A stretch of DNA of 64,000 nt from Choristoneura fumiferana (Eukaryota; Arthropoda; Insecta; Lepidoptera; Tortricidae): the NCBI RefSeq assembly GCF_025370935.1, contig NC_133486.1, positions 10,008,133 to 10,072,132 of the forward strand, written 5' to 3'. A program made the position numbers and the translations under genes. Under the pieces are notes generated by a model. The model worked only from the letters and a program-made list of their open reading frames with translations. It searched no databases and was not told where the DNA came from. Shown here in pieces: positions 32,950 through 44,200 of the stretch. How positions within the stretch are numbered: the stretch's first letter is position 1; every line of letters starts with the position of its first letter.

Positions 32950-35596
32950 GTTTAGGACTATATGAGCGTGATTCGGATGAGAGCATGAGCGGAGTTTTTT
33001 TAATAAGACAATTTGTATATTTTTAAAAGTGGATATTGTATATGTTTGTAGGAGCTTGCAGCGTTCGTTAGTCGATAGTTAGGTTACGCGCGACCCGCGC
33101 CTGTTACCCGCTGCCATAGCAGCCCCCCTCTGCCCACTAGACCCCCCCCCTTACCCGATCGGTACTTACTAACCGCACAAATATTTATAAATTTTAGTTA
33201 AATATTTATTTATTGTGGCGTTGTATAGTTAATTTTGTTGCACTCAAGCGAAGTTTACTTAATCGCAATAATATATTCAGAGGCAATTTAACCTTAAGCA
33301 ATCTGAAGCGTTGAAGTGCCTTGCGGAAGCGGATTTCTGTATCCGGCATGACAGGTGTCGCGTCACGTGTATCCGCGTCTCTCTCTGCCCCGTATCCCGG
33401 CACCAAGCGTGAGCGAGACGAACAACTCGTGCGAAATCACAAATGCATCTCGATCAGAAACTCGCATCTATGTACTTGGTTTTTGTTATGATTCTTAGTT
33501 CTAAATTTGCGTTAACGCGGTGTATATTTCTTTTTTACATTGTTTTTTTTTTACGTTGCTTATTTAATTTTAGGTCGATAGAAGCTTTGTCTTTGAAATT
33601 AAGCAATAAGTTTTTTGACAAAATGTGCTACGTTGAAGCCCGAATATGCATTTTCTGACAAAGGTAGAGCCTATTTAGAGCTTATGACGTTGCATTGAGT
33701 TTGAAATACATTCAAGTTGTTATGAGGCTGTCATACATATGACAAGTAATAGTGTAGTAATAATACCTGAATGTTCTCAACATACTTCCAATTTACTTCA
33801 TAGTTTGCACACAGCATCGACTTACTTCATAAAGCGCGGTATAGTTCATGCTCAGCATATCACATCACCGCTTATAATCATCACATTACACATTACTTAG
33901 AACTATGGTCAAAGAGATTAAAAACTGATCAAGACGGGTAGCATGGCTTGCCACTTTCTCGCTTGTCGCCCAGTGCCTCCTCTGAAAGAGAGCTTACATT
34001 ACGACAAACCTAGTCGCGGCTATCCCTGCTAGCCGTCCTGGGGCATCAGTAATAGACAGAACTCACTGGTCGAAAGCAATTTAATAAATAAGGCTGTTTT
34101 TTCTTAATATTACACCTCAAATGACTTATTCCGTAAAAATATATCAGAGTGGTGTCCGTTCAGATTTTAGAAAATATTTAAGATATCTATATTTAGTAAG
34201 ATTCCTTGTCTCAGTTATTTCCTATTTTCAGACCATTTATGCAATAAGTTGCCTTTAACATGCTTTTAGGCGCGTGGTACGATTTGACGTCCAAGAACAA
34301 GAAATTTGATAAAAAATAACACAACCCTAAAATTGACGCCAAATTGTCTTTTTTTATTATATAAGTTAATGAACAAGAGACGCCGTAAGAGCGTTTGTTT
34401 CTAGAAAATTGTAAAATACTGTTTTCTTATTGTAACAATCTTGTGTTGATAGCATGTATAATTTGTTTTTTTTTTATATTCGCGTTAAGAATATGTATAA
34501 ATTTGTTTTCTCTTAATTTTATTATTTTGTGTAACTGTACCTTATGTTATTGATGATAGAATACATTAATTTTTATGTATGAATTATTTTGTTTTTGTTT
34601 TTTTCTTTAATTTACCTTTTGGTTTGGCTTTTGGTTTTCGATATTAGTAGTCGTTGAAAAACATTTATTTTAATTCATGCTTTATGCACAATGCAGTCTG
34701 CCATACATTACCTACTGCTTAGGTATTATCAACCCATGCACGCCAAAGTTCAGTCAAACAAATTTAAGCTACGTCTATACTGACTGAAATAACTTGTTAG
34801 AAAGAAAGAAAGAAAATAAATAACTTGTAAAAAGTTGAGTCACATTGACGGAAGTTAAGTTTTAGTGCCGTTATAAAATCTATACCGACGACTAGGTACA
34901 CTTTATTTTTCAAAATGTACACACTGAGGACCCGAATCATGGACTTACGAAAAAGGTAGGTAATGCTACTGATGGTAGAAGCACAAAAAAGTGCATATCA
35001 AAAATATTTTCAAGCAGTGACTACACAATCTTGGACTTGTATTTAGGGTTCAAAACCTGTTGACAAAAACGAAACCTTTCTAGGATCACGTTGTTGTTTG
35101 TCTGATTAGGAACGCGTGGAAGTAAAGCTGAAATTAACATCAAATACTCAGGTCTGCTATCCCTTGGAGCAGTGAAAAAAATCAAAATTCTAAGTCTACG
35201 CAATCTATACATAAAAAAAGTGTACTAAAAAAAAGTGTTTTCATACAAATTGCCAGGGAATCAAAACCTATAGGGTACTTCCAGTGGGTTCCTTCAGTCG
35301 CCCAGGATTTTTCAGGATTCAATTAGTGTTAGGGTAATTGTGCAGCCATTGTTAAAAAACCAAAGCATAGTTGACTCAACATCGACTTAAAATAACAACA
35401 TATTTGCCGCCATCAACAAAGTTTACATTAACATTTGCGTAACGCAAGTTTCACATTCATCCAATCCGTTGAATGGTTATCTACTTACCCCCACTGTGGC
35501 GTGCATTGAGTAGCAGCAGGGTAGGCTATATAGGCAGCGCTAGTGCTGGTGGCACGTGCTGCGGCGTAAATTACCAACTGCCTACCTTGGAATCGA

Positions 35597-35638
35597 CCTA
35601 AAGCCGCATTCACATTATCTGTCGTGTTGTGTTGTGAT

Positions 35639-35683
<45 letters not shown>

Positions 35684-35795
35684 TTCGTGATGCGACAGAA
35701 CACAAGCCGTCATAACACACTGCATCAGGTGAATGTGATGCAACCATATAAAATGTATGAAACCGATACCGTTCTGAATGTGAATGCCGCTTAAG
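35597..35795. mobile_element. MITE with internal (TC)n microsatellite
   Basis: AAAGCCGCATTCACATT at the left is mirrored by AATGTGAATGCCGCTT at the right. The interior also pairs (TGTCGTGTTGTGTTGTGATG with CATCAGGTGAATGTGATG-like sequence). A pure TC run at 35641-35679 lies within it and explains the Arg-Glu repeats in minus-strand translations. Confidence 0.75.
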
Positions 35796-35991
35796 GCTGC
35801 GTTTCAACCAGAGATGTGCGAGAATATGTTGCGAGAAATGTGTTTTTCATGAACCAATACGAACGCTTCATTTACCTAGCCTCGCTCCGCTCAGCTGTTT
35901 CTACCAGAGAGGTGCTGTGCGAGGATAAGTAAATGAAGCGTTTCTATTGGTAAACACATTCCTCGCACATCTCTGGTGGAAATTCAACCTA
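35796..35991. mobile_element. MITE abutting the previous one (TAAGGCTGCGTTTC family)
   Basis: GGCTGCGTTTCAACCAGAGA plus TGTGCGAG is mirrored by CTCGCACATCTCTGGTGG plus AAATTCAACC. Inner arms (CGAACGCTTCATTTAC with GTAAATGAAGCGTTTC) make nearly the whole 195 bp an inverted repeat. The left end matches the ends of the element at 41839-42844. Confidence 0.8.
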
Positions 35992-36839
35992 ATGCAAGCC
36001 AAAGTGGGCCACTTCGATTAGTTAGCGTGACCTTCGTCAATTTTCGCCTATAGTGCACGCTAATCACCCACCTGTGCGATATTCCTCCACAGTGCGATCG
36101 CCAGTTGCCTTATAGCAAGACAAGTGTCTTTTACAGCTGCCATTTAGAATTAAATATAGTACTCAGAATAGCGGATTCTGTACTGATTAGGGAGTCGAAA
36201 AAACCAGAAGTTAAGAATCATGTCGTTTTGGTAAGTTGGCTCGCTCTAGGGCACACAAAACCAGCTTTTACTGTTAAGAAACCGAAAAAAACTGGTTTCC
36301 TATACACTGAGAACCAGTTTTTATGCCCTTGACCAGTAAGTACTCTGTTACAAATTAATCTACTAGCGAAGAAAATCCTGGTAATACAGAGTGGAAGTTA
36401 ACGAAAGACTCTCGAAAGTAGGGTATTGTTTATCCTTGGTATTTTTCAGTAGGTAAGCTTTTAGGTTTAAATAATAAATAAACGCAATAACATGTAGCAC
36501 ATACATTTTTAACAGTACGTAGATGAATATTTATATTTTAATTATGTGATTACATTTCCAATACAATATTTTGAAGTCTTTCGTTACGTTCCATCCTGTA
36601 TAAAACAAATACACATAAATACCGTTTATTTTTCATATCTCGCTTAAACGGGTTTATTAAAGATTACAAATCAAAGGTCTACTTCTAGGGTAGATTTATT
36701 TGTAAAAAGGTCGTGTTAAAGCAAAGTCAATTTATATGTTTAAAGGGTTTGTCGAGTTGAAGCCCCTCTTGGTCTTTGGTAGACGTTGATATTTGCCAAG
36801 GTTTCTTTAACACCAGAGGTTTTCTTGTATAACTCACTC

Positions 36840-36950
36840 TCTCTCTTCACTTCTTTCTGTCGCACGATGTAGGAGGGTAGAAAGAGAGGTGAATGCGATC
36901 ACGAACGCCAGCGGGTTAGACAATACGGCCTCAGACCCGTTAATACAGGC
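36840..36950. repeat. Third copy of the GATCGCATTCAC repeat, inverted
   Basis: GGTAGAAAGAGAGGTGAATG plus CGATCACGAACGCCAGCG and GACAATACGGCCTCAG are the reverse complement of segments at 22930-23060. The 60-70-codon frames here are translated repeat. Confidence 0.55.
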
Positions 36951-37929
36951 AGTAGTTTGCTGTATAATAGACAATTTATGGCCACCTTCCGCTACAAGCG
37001 GAGAGGACTCCGTACGGAGCCGATTTAACTTGTATGGCGGCATTAATGTGCGTCCACAGAATAAGAAGTCGTAAGCTTGTCACTCCGGTACGCTCAGTCA
37101 CCTCTGTTTCGACTTATTACCTTTTTTAGTGAAAAATAGGCATTAGAGATGGGGATGATTTTTGAAATTATATCTGTGAAATTATATCTGTGAATTGCAA
37201 CTAAATTACCGTCTCATTTAAATTTTGGAGTCTATGATTAAATTATTCAGTACTTCCAAGTAGGTTCTTTTCTCGAATGTACTTTAGAGTAATATTTTCA
37301 TAGATCGATTTTAAATCGACCCATAAATAGCGGTCCTGTAATTTACATGTTTTAAACAGTTTCGCTAAAGAGTAAAAGGGGCCTCAGCTAGCAATGGAAG
37401 CCATCATTCAGCCTTTATACAATCACTGCCAGTTATCCTGTCCTCAAAAAATCAGTACAGAATCTGCCTATGGACACCAGAACGCAATTTAAATCAATTA
37501 TTATATACACTTTAAATGCATTCGTCAGTTAGGGCCGCTGCAAGCTCGTTAGGCTCGCGCACGACACCATTGTACAAGCTCGTGTGGAACAGCCTTAATT
37601 TTAGAGACGCGCTTTTTGTATACGATTAATAGAGTTACGAGTTTATTTGTTGCGGATATGTACAATAATATGTCGAAATAATATAAGCTCAAAAATTGGG
37701 ATGCATGTAAACATATACTTACTTTGAGTTTTTTGACTAGCTTTATATAAGGAATAATATTTGACAAGTTGTAACAATACGTTTCATGCTCAGAAGTATT
37801 ATTCATCATTTTAATTGTGTATTCGTGAACAACTGTGAGTGCAGGAATTACAAGATTTTGAGATATCGCCAGTTCGAATTATCACATCAACTTCATTAGG
37901 TTTCTACAGTTGATAACAAGAAGATGTAT

Positions 37930-38000
37930 AGACGTATGTAGGTATATTTCATCATATTACAATGCGATATGATGAAAAATTGGATACCTACGTACCTGTG
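37930..38000. other. Imperfect 64-nt hairpin
   Basis: ACGTATGTAGGTATATTTCA and TCATAT pair with ATATGATGAAAAATTGGATA and CCTACGTAC around a short TACAATGCG loop. The size and mismatched stem resemble either a microRNA precursor or a tiny MITE. Nothing further supports either reading. Confidence 0.4.
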
Positions 38001-40164
38001 AAGTCGAATGTACTTGAGGCTAATGCTTGAAACTTCCTTACGACGCAAAGCAAGTGTATCTGGTATGAATACTGAATGTTTTTACTTTTCGTAAGTATTA
38101 CAGTCCATTTAATATTCTATTCTACAGAGACGGGGTAAAATCTCAAATAGAATTCTGTTTAAAACATATGGATATAGTTATTTGTTTTCTGAAAAATTGA
38201 TTAAATTTCATTTTCTTAATTTGCATTGTGTTAAAATAAAAGGAACAATTCCAATTAAATATAATTGTACATAATAAAACGAAATTCTAAATATGTCGCA
38301 ATTCAAATTCTAAATAGATATCGCTTACATGATGAACAATAGAGTACCTACATTGCAATAAGTCAATATTTTTACAATGCTCGTTGAATATCCTCTGTAA
38401 ATAATGTACATTTTGGTATTACTCAAAAGTAACGAGAAAGACATTTCTGGTGTTGGTAAAAAACAATCTTATTTTGAGATAGCAATGTTACCAATCACAA
38501 ATTTGTTGATGAAAACTTTTGAGTGTTGCCATATGTAGCCGTTGTTTCGTTGAGTTGTTTGTTAGTAGGTAACATTACGCGCGACCTCACGTCATATCTA
38601 GCCGTTTAAGAGGGAATTCATTTGTTTATTTTAGATTTAAATAAAGTTCAAAGTGAATACCTAGTTAAATTGTGCCTTAGTGGGAAATGGTTTAGCCTCC
38701 AATTTCGTTTGGACTCGTATAGCGACGCGACGTTTGTATGAAATTCCGATTGCGATTTTATTTAGCGTAGGAAAACTTAGCGGGAAAATTATACAATACT
38801 TTAAACGAAGTTTTGATCGACATTTTCCTTTTAAAATAAGAACTTTTGGTGTGTTTATTTAAATTGTAATTTTACTTAAATGTCTCTTATCGCGCAATCG
38901 AAATTTCATCAAACAATTATTCGTTTCAATTCGGAAGTGTGAACTCCAGTATTTCTTGCGCACTGTAAACTATGCACGTATATTAAAGAGATTATACAAT
39001 TGTTTGATTACAAACCCCTACTCAGTTGATAGATAAACTAACGCAATAATGTTAACGATATTTCGTTCTATTGGATGTTGTAATTGATTATATTTACATT
39101 TATGTAAGAAACGTAGATCAGTATATGTCGTAGCAATAATTTAAGTATGGCAATAAGATCTAGTGCATTTGCTTTATACTGTATGATTCGATCTGGCTGT
39201 ACACTGCTTCCCATGTACGTACAATAAGTTCAAATTTTCGATGTTTCCCAAATTATATATTTAATATCGCACGTGACTAGTCGGGTAGTGTTCAGTGTAC
39301 GAGTTACGTTAATGCTTCTCGCTTAACTCACTTAATGATTGTCTGTGAGTGGAGTTAATGGTAACTGTATTTATCTATCGACACCCATTCGTTTCTCAGA
39401 GCTTTACGTACCTTACCTACTAATGACATTCAGACCAATTTTAATTTGACTTCTCGAGTCAAAAATAACAAATTATTAGAGTAAGATGAAGTGCCAAGAG
39501 TCGCGAATTCTTCTTTCCTAAGTGCAATTCCTTCTCAATTACTGTACCTATGTATTGTATCGTATTTTATTATGTATTGTTCGCCTGTCTCGAGCAGCAG
39601 TCAGGCACCACCGACGCTTTCTTCTCGCTTAGCCAAAGTTATTTTCTTGAGGGATATTTTTAATTCTTCTTCAAATTAACAAAACACTAACTATTTAATT
39701 AAGTCAATAAAATCTCGCAAAACATATTATGAAAATGAAGAAGAATAAATCAAAATATCCCGTCAATAAAAAGTGAGAAAATGTATAAAATGAACGAAAA
39801 ATGCGTAATTTTAACTAGCAATAATAACAGCTTAAGTTAAATAATATTCTAAATTTATGTTTTGTAGTGGATGTTTATTAAATAGATTTAAAGCATGGCG
39901 CGTGCCGCTTGTCATTCATGTAACAGTAGGAGGTGGGTCTGCGATAGAAAACTCGTCTTACCAAATGCTAGCTCTTACCTCCGGCTCGGACGTAGTTTTC
40001 TATGTTGGCGACATTACATTATCAAGTAGACGCGTGTATTAACATTAAGGGACAAACAAATTCTAGTATAAAATTGTTTACCAAGCGCCTAACGGGCGTT
40101 AGACGGAAATATTATTTTTCTTAGATCATTATATTGTAATAAAATGGTAAAGTATAGAAATATG

Positions 40165-40256
40165 CGCGTGTTGGCGGGCTGGCGCGGCGGCGCGGAGGGG
40201 GGGCTTAAAAAGTTATTTTTTTACGAGTCGCGGCCGCCGCGCGCGCGCCGCCTTCA
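40165..40256. other. GC-rich inverted repeat in AT-rich DNA
   Basis: GGCTGGCGCGGCGGCGCGG and CGCGGCCGCCGCGCGCGCGC can pair around an AT-rich loop that includes TTAAAAAGTTATTTTTTTA. It stands out strongly from its flanks. It may be a small mobile element. No family was recognised. Confidence 0.5.
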
Positions 40257-40681
40257 CTCATATTTGTTATGTTTAAGAGGAAATATCTATTGTCTATTCC
40301 AAGGGTTGAATAACTACCAACACTTTTTTATATTATAATAATTATAGAAATTATTATTGAACTTGTTGTTTGCTTTGTACGTCTACATCCCTTTCTAATC
40401 CTATAACTATAAATCACGCATTAAAAAAACAAGAGGAAATTACATGTCAATAAGGCACACTGAGCACTATTTCATCACGTTGACACGTGCGACTATTACT
40501 TTCATAGAGACCCATTTTGAAAGTACGCGTATGTTGACCACAAAAAACTATAATTGTAACGCAAACTTGACAGTTATAATCTCATGTCAAGATTTACCGA
40601 CAACTCTACAACTAAATGTCGACTGAGAAAAATAAATCTTGTTTCACATCATAATTAACTATCATTAAATTTAGATACAAA

Positions 40682-40890
40682 CTAGCTTTTGCCCGCGACT
40701 TCGCCCGTGTGGAATTCGGTTGTCGCGCGCTGTTCCCTCGCCGAGATAAAAAGTATCCTATATCACTCTATGGCCCATAAATTATCTCTATGCCTAAAAT
40801 CACGTCGATCCGTCGCTCCGTTTCGACGTGAAAGACAGACAAACATACAAACAGACACTTTCGTATTTATAATATTAAGTATGGATAATT
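40682..40890 (+). mobile_element. LINE 3' end, best copy of the TAGCTTTTGCCCGC family
   Basis: ACTAGCTTTTGCCCGCGACT, GTGGAATTCGGTTGTCGCGC, AAAAAGTATCCTATA, CGTCGATCCGTCGCTCCGTT and GACGTGAAAGACAGACAAAC are followed by a TTATAATATTAAGTATGGAT tail. These are the landmarks of a very common lepidopteran non-LTR retrotransposon 3' end. There is no coding sequence. Confidence 0.8.
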
Positions 40891-41190
40891 GATTGTTACT
40901 CGACATATGTCACTGACCATTGTCACGTTGGTGAAATAGGAGCTTGAGCATATAGTAACGTCAGTTTAGCTGTCAAATTATAATTTGATAATTCGAGTAG
41001 TATCCGGTTGCTCTTCGCGTAGTCGGGTAAATTTATCTTCGCCCGCTTATACTTTAAAAATACACTTCACCGCTAATGAAGTTTTAAATAATAATTGACG
41101 TCTTCAAGTATGACCGTTAATTATGTGAAACGCAAAGTCGCTTAAGCCCTAACAGTCAATAAATAATAAACAGTTTTTACTAACGTATCA

Positions 41191-41196
41191 TTTATT
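41191..41196 (-). terminator. NAT10: AATAAA poly-A signal of NAT10
   Basis: Read on the minus strand, the stop TAA is followed immediately, with a one-base overlap, by AATAAA. That would place the poly-A site some 15-30 nt after the stop and give a very short 3' untranslated region. A second candidate (TTTATTATTTATTG on the minus strand) follows about 20 nt further on. Confidence 0.5.
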
Positions 41197-41298
41197 TACA
41201 CATCTTTGCGATTGTGTTTCCTCTTCTTTTTCTTCGTGTTGTCTCGCTCCAAGAGATCGTCTAATTCTTTGCTGTCGTCGCCAAGTCGCTTCTCACCA
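41196..41298 (-). CDS. NAT10: NAT10 last exon, basic tail
   Basis: The exon follows ATGTTTCAG. It encodes GEKRLGDDSKELDDLLERDN and TKKKKRKHNRKDV, then TAA. The lysine/arginine cluster is a likely nucleolar localisation signal, as in other NAT10 proteins. Confidence 0.9.
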
Positions 41299-44200
41299 CT
41301 GAAACATACAAATTATACGTCAAAAGAATAAATCATTGGGCAGGCGCGGTCCGAAGGGCACCATCCTGGATGTGTCCTGGTGTATATATTGGTATGTCGG
41401 TAAGGGGTCCCGTTCGCAATCCATAATAAGCCATAATGTAATGTTTGTCATAATGATCATTTTGAAATGGCCATCCTTTAGAACCCTATATGTTAGGTTA
41501 AGTTTATTTTATAACAATCAAGAATTATTTTAATAGTTTTCAAGAAAAATGATCATTATGGCAAACTACATTATGACTATGTATGGATTTCAATATAGAC
41601 CCGTTAGTAACGCCTCATTCTGTCAAAGTCTTACACATGCTCACCTCTTAACGGACACAAGCGCCTTAGCCTTAGTAGCGGCGAGGGCCTGCCCCCAGTC
41701 CTGGTCAGACCCTTTGATTCGATACTGCGCTAAGTCCTCGCCCATCAGCTTTGACAGTTCCTTCCGCTGCTTCCGCTCCAACTCCTGAAAACGAAAAGGT
41801 ACGATTAAAGCACGATTATAACAAAACAAAACATAGAATAAGGCTGCGTTTCTTTATCTCTTTCTAACGTGTTAAACCGCTGACAAAAATAAATGGGTGG
41901 ATCAACAATATCTTGTTGTTACGAGATTCTGTCCCGGGGGATAAAAGTAGTAGAGTTTAATAGAAGAAATGTAGTGTCACATTATACTAACATGCTTATT
42001 AGACGACCGGATGGCTTAGTGGTTAGAGAACCTGACTACGAAACTTGAGGTCCCGGGTTCGATTCCCGTGTCGGGGCAGATATTTGTATGAAAAATAAGA
42101 ATGTTTGTTCTCGGGTCTTGGGTGTTTAATATGTATTTAAGTATGTATCTATCTATAATTATATTTATCCGTTGCTTAGTACCCATAACACAAGCTTTGT
42201 AAGCTTACTTTGGGACTACGTTAATTGGTGTGAATTGTCCCGTGATATTTATTATTATTATTATTATAAATGAAGCGTTTTGTTGATAGATACATACTTA
42301 AATACATATTAAACACCCAAGACCCGAGAACAAACATTCGTATTTTTCATACAAATATCTGCCCCGACACGGGAATCGAACCCGGGACCTCAAGCTTCGT
42401 AGTCAGGTTCTCTAACCACTACGCCATCTGGTCGTCCAAATTTATCTATCCTCGCTCAGCGCAGCTCTGTTATAAACAGCTCAGCGGAGTGAGGTTTTTG
42501 TATACCTATACAAAAAGTACTCAGCCAGCCTCGGCGCACCGCGCTCGTTATTTGAAAAGAGCCCGCTTTACGCCGCTTAGCTACCTTGTACAGTCAACTA
42601 CAAAAATATCAATAGAGCCAACGTCACAAAAACAAGTATACACGACCTTATTGTTAAGTCGAACTGCACATAATGTGTTTTTGGTATCCTGTCGTGTCAC
42701 CAAGTAACATAGTTTTAGTCTTACTTTTAGGTGGTACTTATGGAGCCAAAATAAATCTTTCTTTCTTTCTTTATATTTTTGTAACTTTGCCCGTATCGAT
42801 CTCTTTCTAGTTGACTATACATTCCTGATGGAAACGCAGCCTTAGACGGTACAATCTGAATTATTTAGTCTTTACGACTCGGCTATTTACTACTCCATAT
42901 TTGTAAATTAAATAATGAATGCTACTAATATTATGAATGCTACGGTTTAAGAGTATGCGTGTGCTCTTTCACGCTAGATCGCAGAATGGATTTCGAGGAA
43001 ATTTGGAGCGTAGATAGGTGTACCGGGATCCTTTCGACTGCCATAATTTTATAAGTCATAATGTAGTGTTTGTCATAATTATTGTTTGTCATCATTTTTT
43101 CCCGCTGAAACCGTACATTTTTCATAATTTTTTTAATGTTTATCCTGTAACAATTCCGAAAAATAAATGGTTTCAGAGAAAAAAAAAGAATTATGTCAAA
43201 CATTTTACATTATGACTAACAATTATCTACCAGTCGATATAGACCCATGTGTACCTCGCGAATAACATGCAGACTGTTTAAGTATATAATTCACTTCCAG
43301 ATAGATACAATCTAGAGCTTTTCAAGGCTAGAGTGAATAGGCTGTTACTGAACCTAAAGATAACACACAAACATCACGCCTGTATTCCCAAATGGGGTAG
43401 GCAGAGCACACAAAACGTTACCGCTTCGGAGCCACTTTTAGCAATTTTAGGTAAACCTGATAAGGTATTAATACTGTCGTATGGTCAAACGTTCAACTTA
43501 GTTGTTGTCATATTGAGAAATAAAAAGTCTTTGTTTATGTCTATCATTTGTCTGACATACCGCAATTAAGAATTTCGAGGGTACACACACATCCACTCTT
43601 TTGATGGTTTTTTTCGGGTAGATAGACTCGCGGTGCGGTGACCCTTGAGATATTAACACGGACTAAGAAAAGTGAAAGGATTAGAGTAAGATGTCTTGTA
43701 ATTAAAAGACATCAATTTATTGTCATATTTTTTAGCAATTTGAAACTACAGCAATTTATGTTTACCAGACTCATAGTGCAATAATACCACTTTAGTACGC
43801 TAATTCATAGTGAGTGTTTCAAGGCAGAGAAAGGGGTAAGTCTAGTATGTAATCAAGCGTCAAGCAAGATAGAAACATCAAATTTAAACAATGTCAGATA
43901 TTATTATGGACATGAACATTAGCTTAACTTGTAATTTATGTCTCGATTTTAGCTTGACGAAACGCCCTTTCTTGTGAGGAAATTGACTAACCACGGTCAA
44001 TTACTCTGAAGCTCGACTGGAGCTAGCCGCAGTGCTGGGATAGGCAGGATCCTGGTTCATCATTACCGAACTCCTCCTGGCGCCCTACTTTAATCTTAAG
44101 TCTAATATTAAGTACTATAATTAAGTCTAGAATTACGTTTTGATAATATACCCTCTGTCTCGGTTAAGGATAGTTTCATTTAATGCACATAGCTTGCAAA

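Larger units (their letters stand above)
30343..32970 (+). other. lilli: lilli 3' untranslated region (extent inferred)
   Basis: The region after the stop has no coding potential and contains several AATAAA hexamers (30450-30455, 31329-31334, 32944-32949). It also contains TGTAAATA (32710-32717), a Pumilio-type site, and a GTTGCC-T-GGCAAC palindrome (31568-31580). A long 3' untranslated region with alternative ends is likely, but where transcription ends cannot be read from sequence. Confidence 0.5.
32971..41190. other. Convergent intergenic region between lilli and NAT10
   Basis: Both flanking genes end towards this 8-kb region. I see no conserved coding frame on either strand. It holds the MITEs at 35597-35991, a repeat at 36840, hairpins at 37930 and 40165, and a LINE 3' end at 40682. 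The remainder is AT-rich sequence without a recognisable feature. Confidence 0.65.
41839..42844. mobile_element. 1-kb element with TAAGGCTGCGTTTC ends, carrying two SINEs
   Basis: TAAGGCTGCGTTTC (41839-41852) is mirrored by GAAACGCAGCCTTA (42831-42844). ATCTCTTTCTA lies inside both ends. The same terminal sequence starts the MITE at 35796. The two SINEs and a CTTTCTTTCTTT stretch lie inside, so this is an old MITE enlarged by later insertions. Confidence 0.6.

Noticed and set aside
35485..35807. Two minus-strand frames with Arg-Glu repeats
   Set aside because: They read through the (TC)n microsatellite in a MITE. No conserved sequence flanks it.
42002..42080. Apparent tRNA gene
   Set aside because: The Pol III boxes are good, but there is no complete cloverleaf, the body is tRNA-unrelated and a second copy with the same body is adjacent, so it is a SINE.
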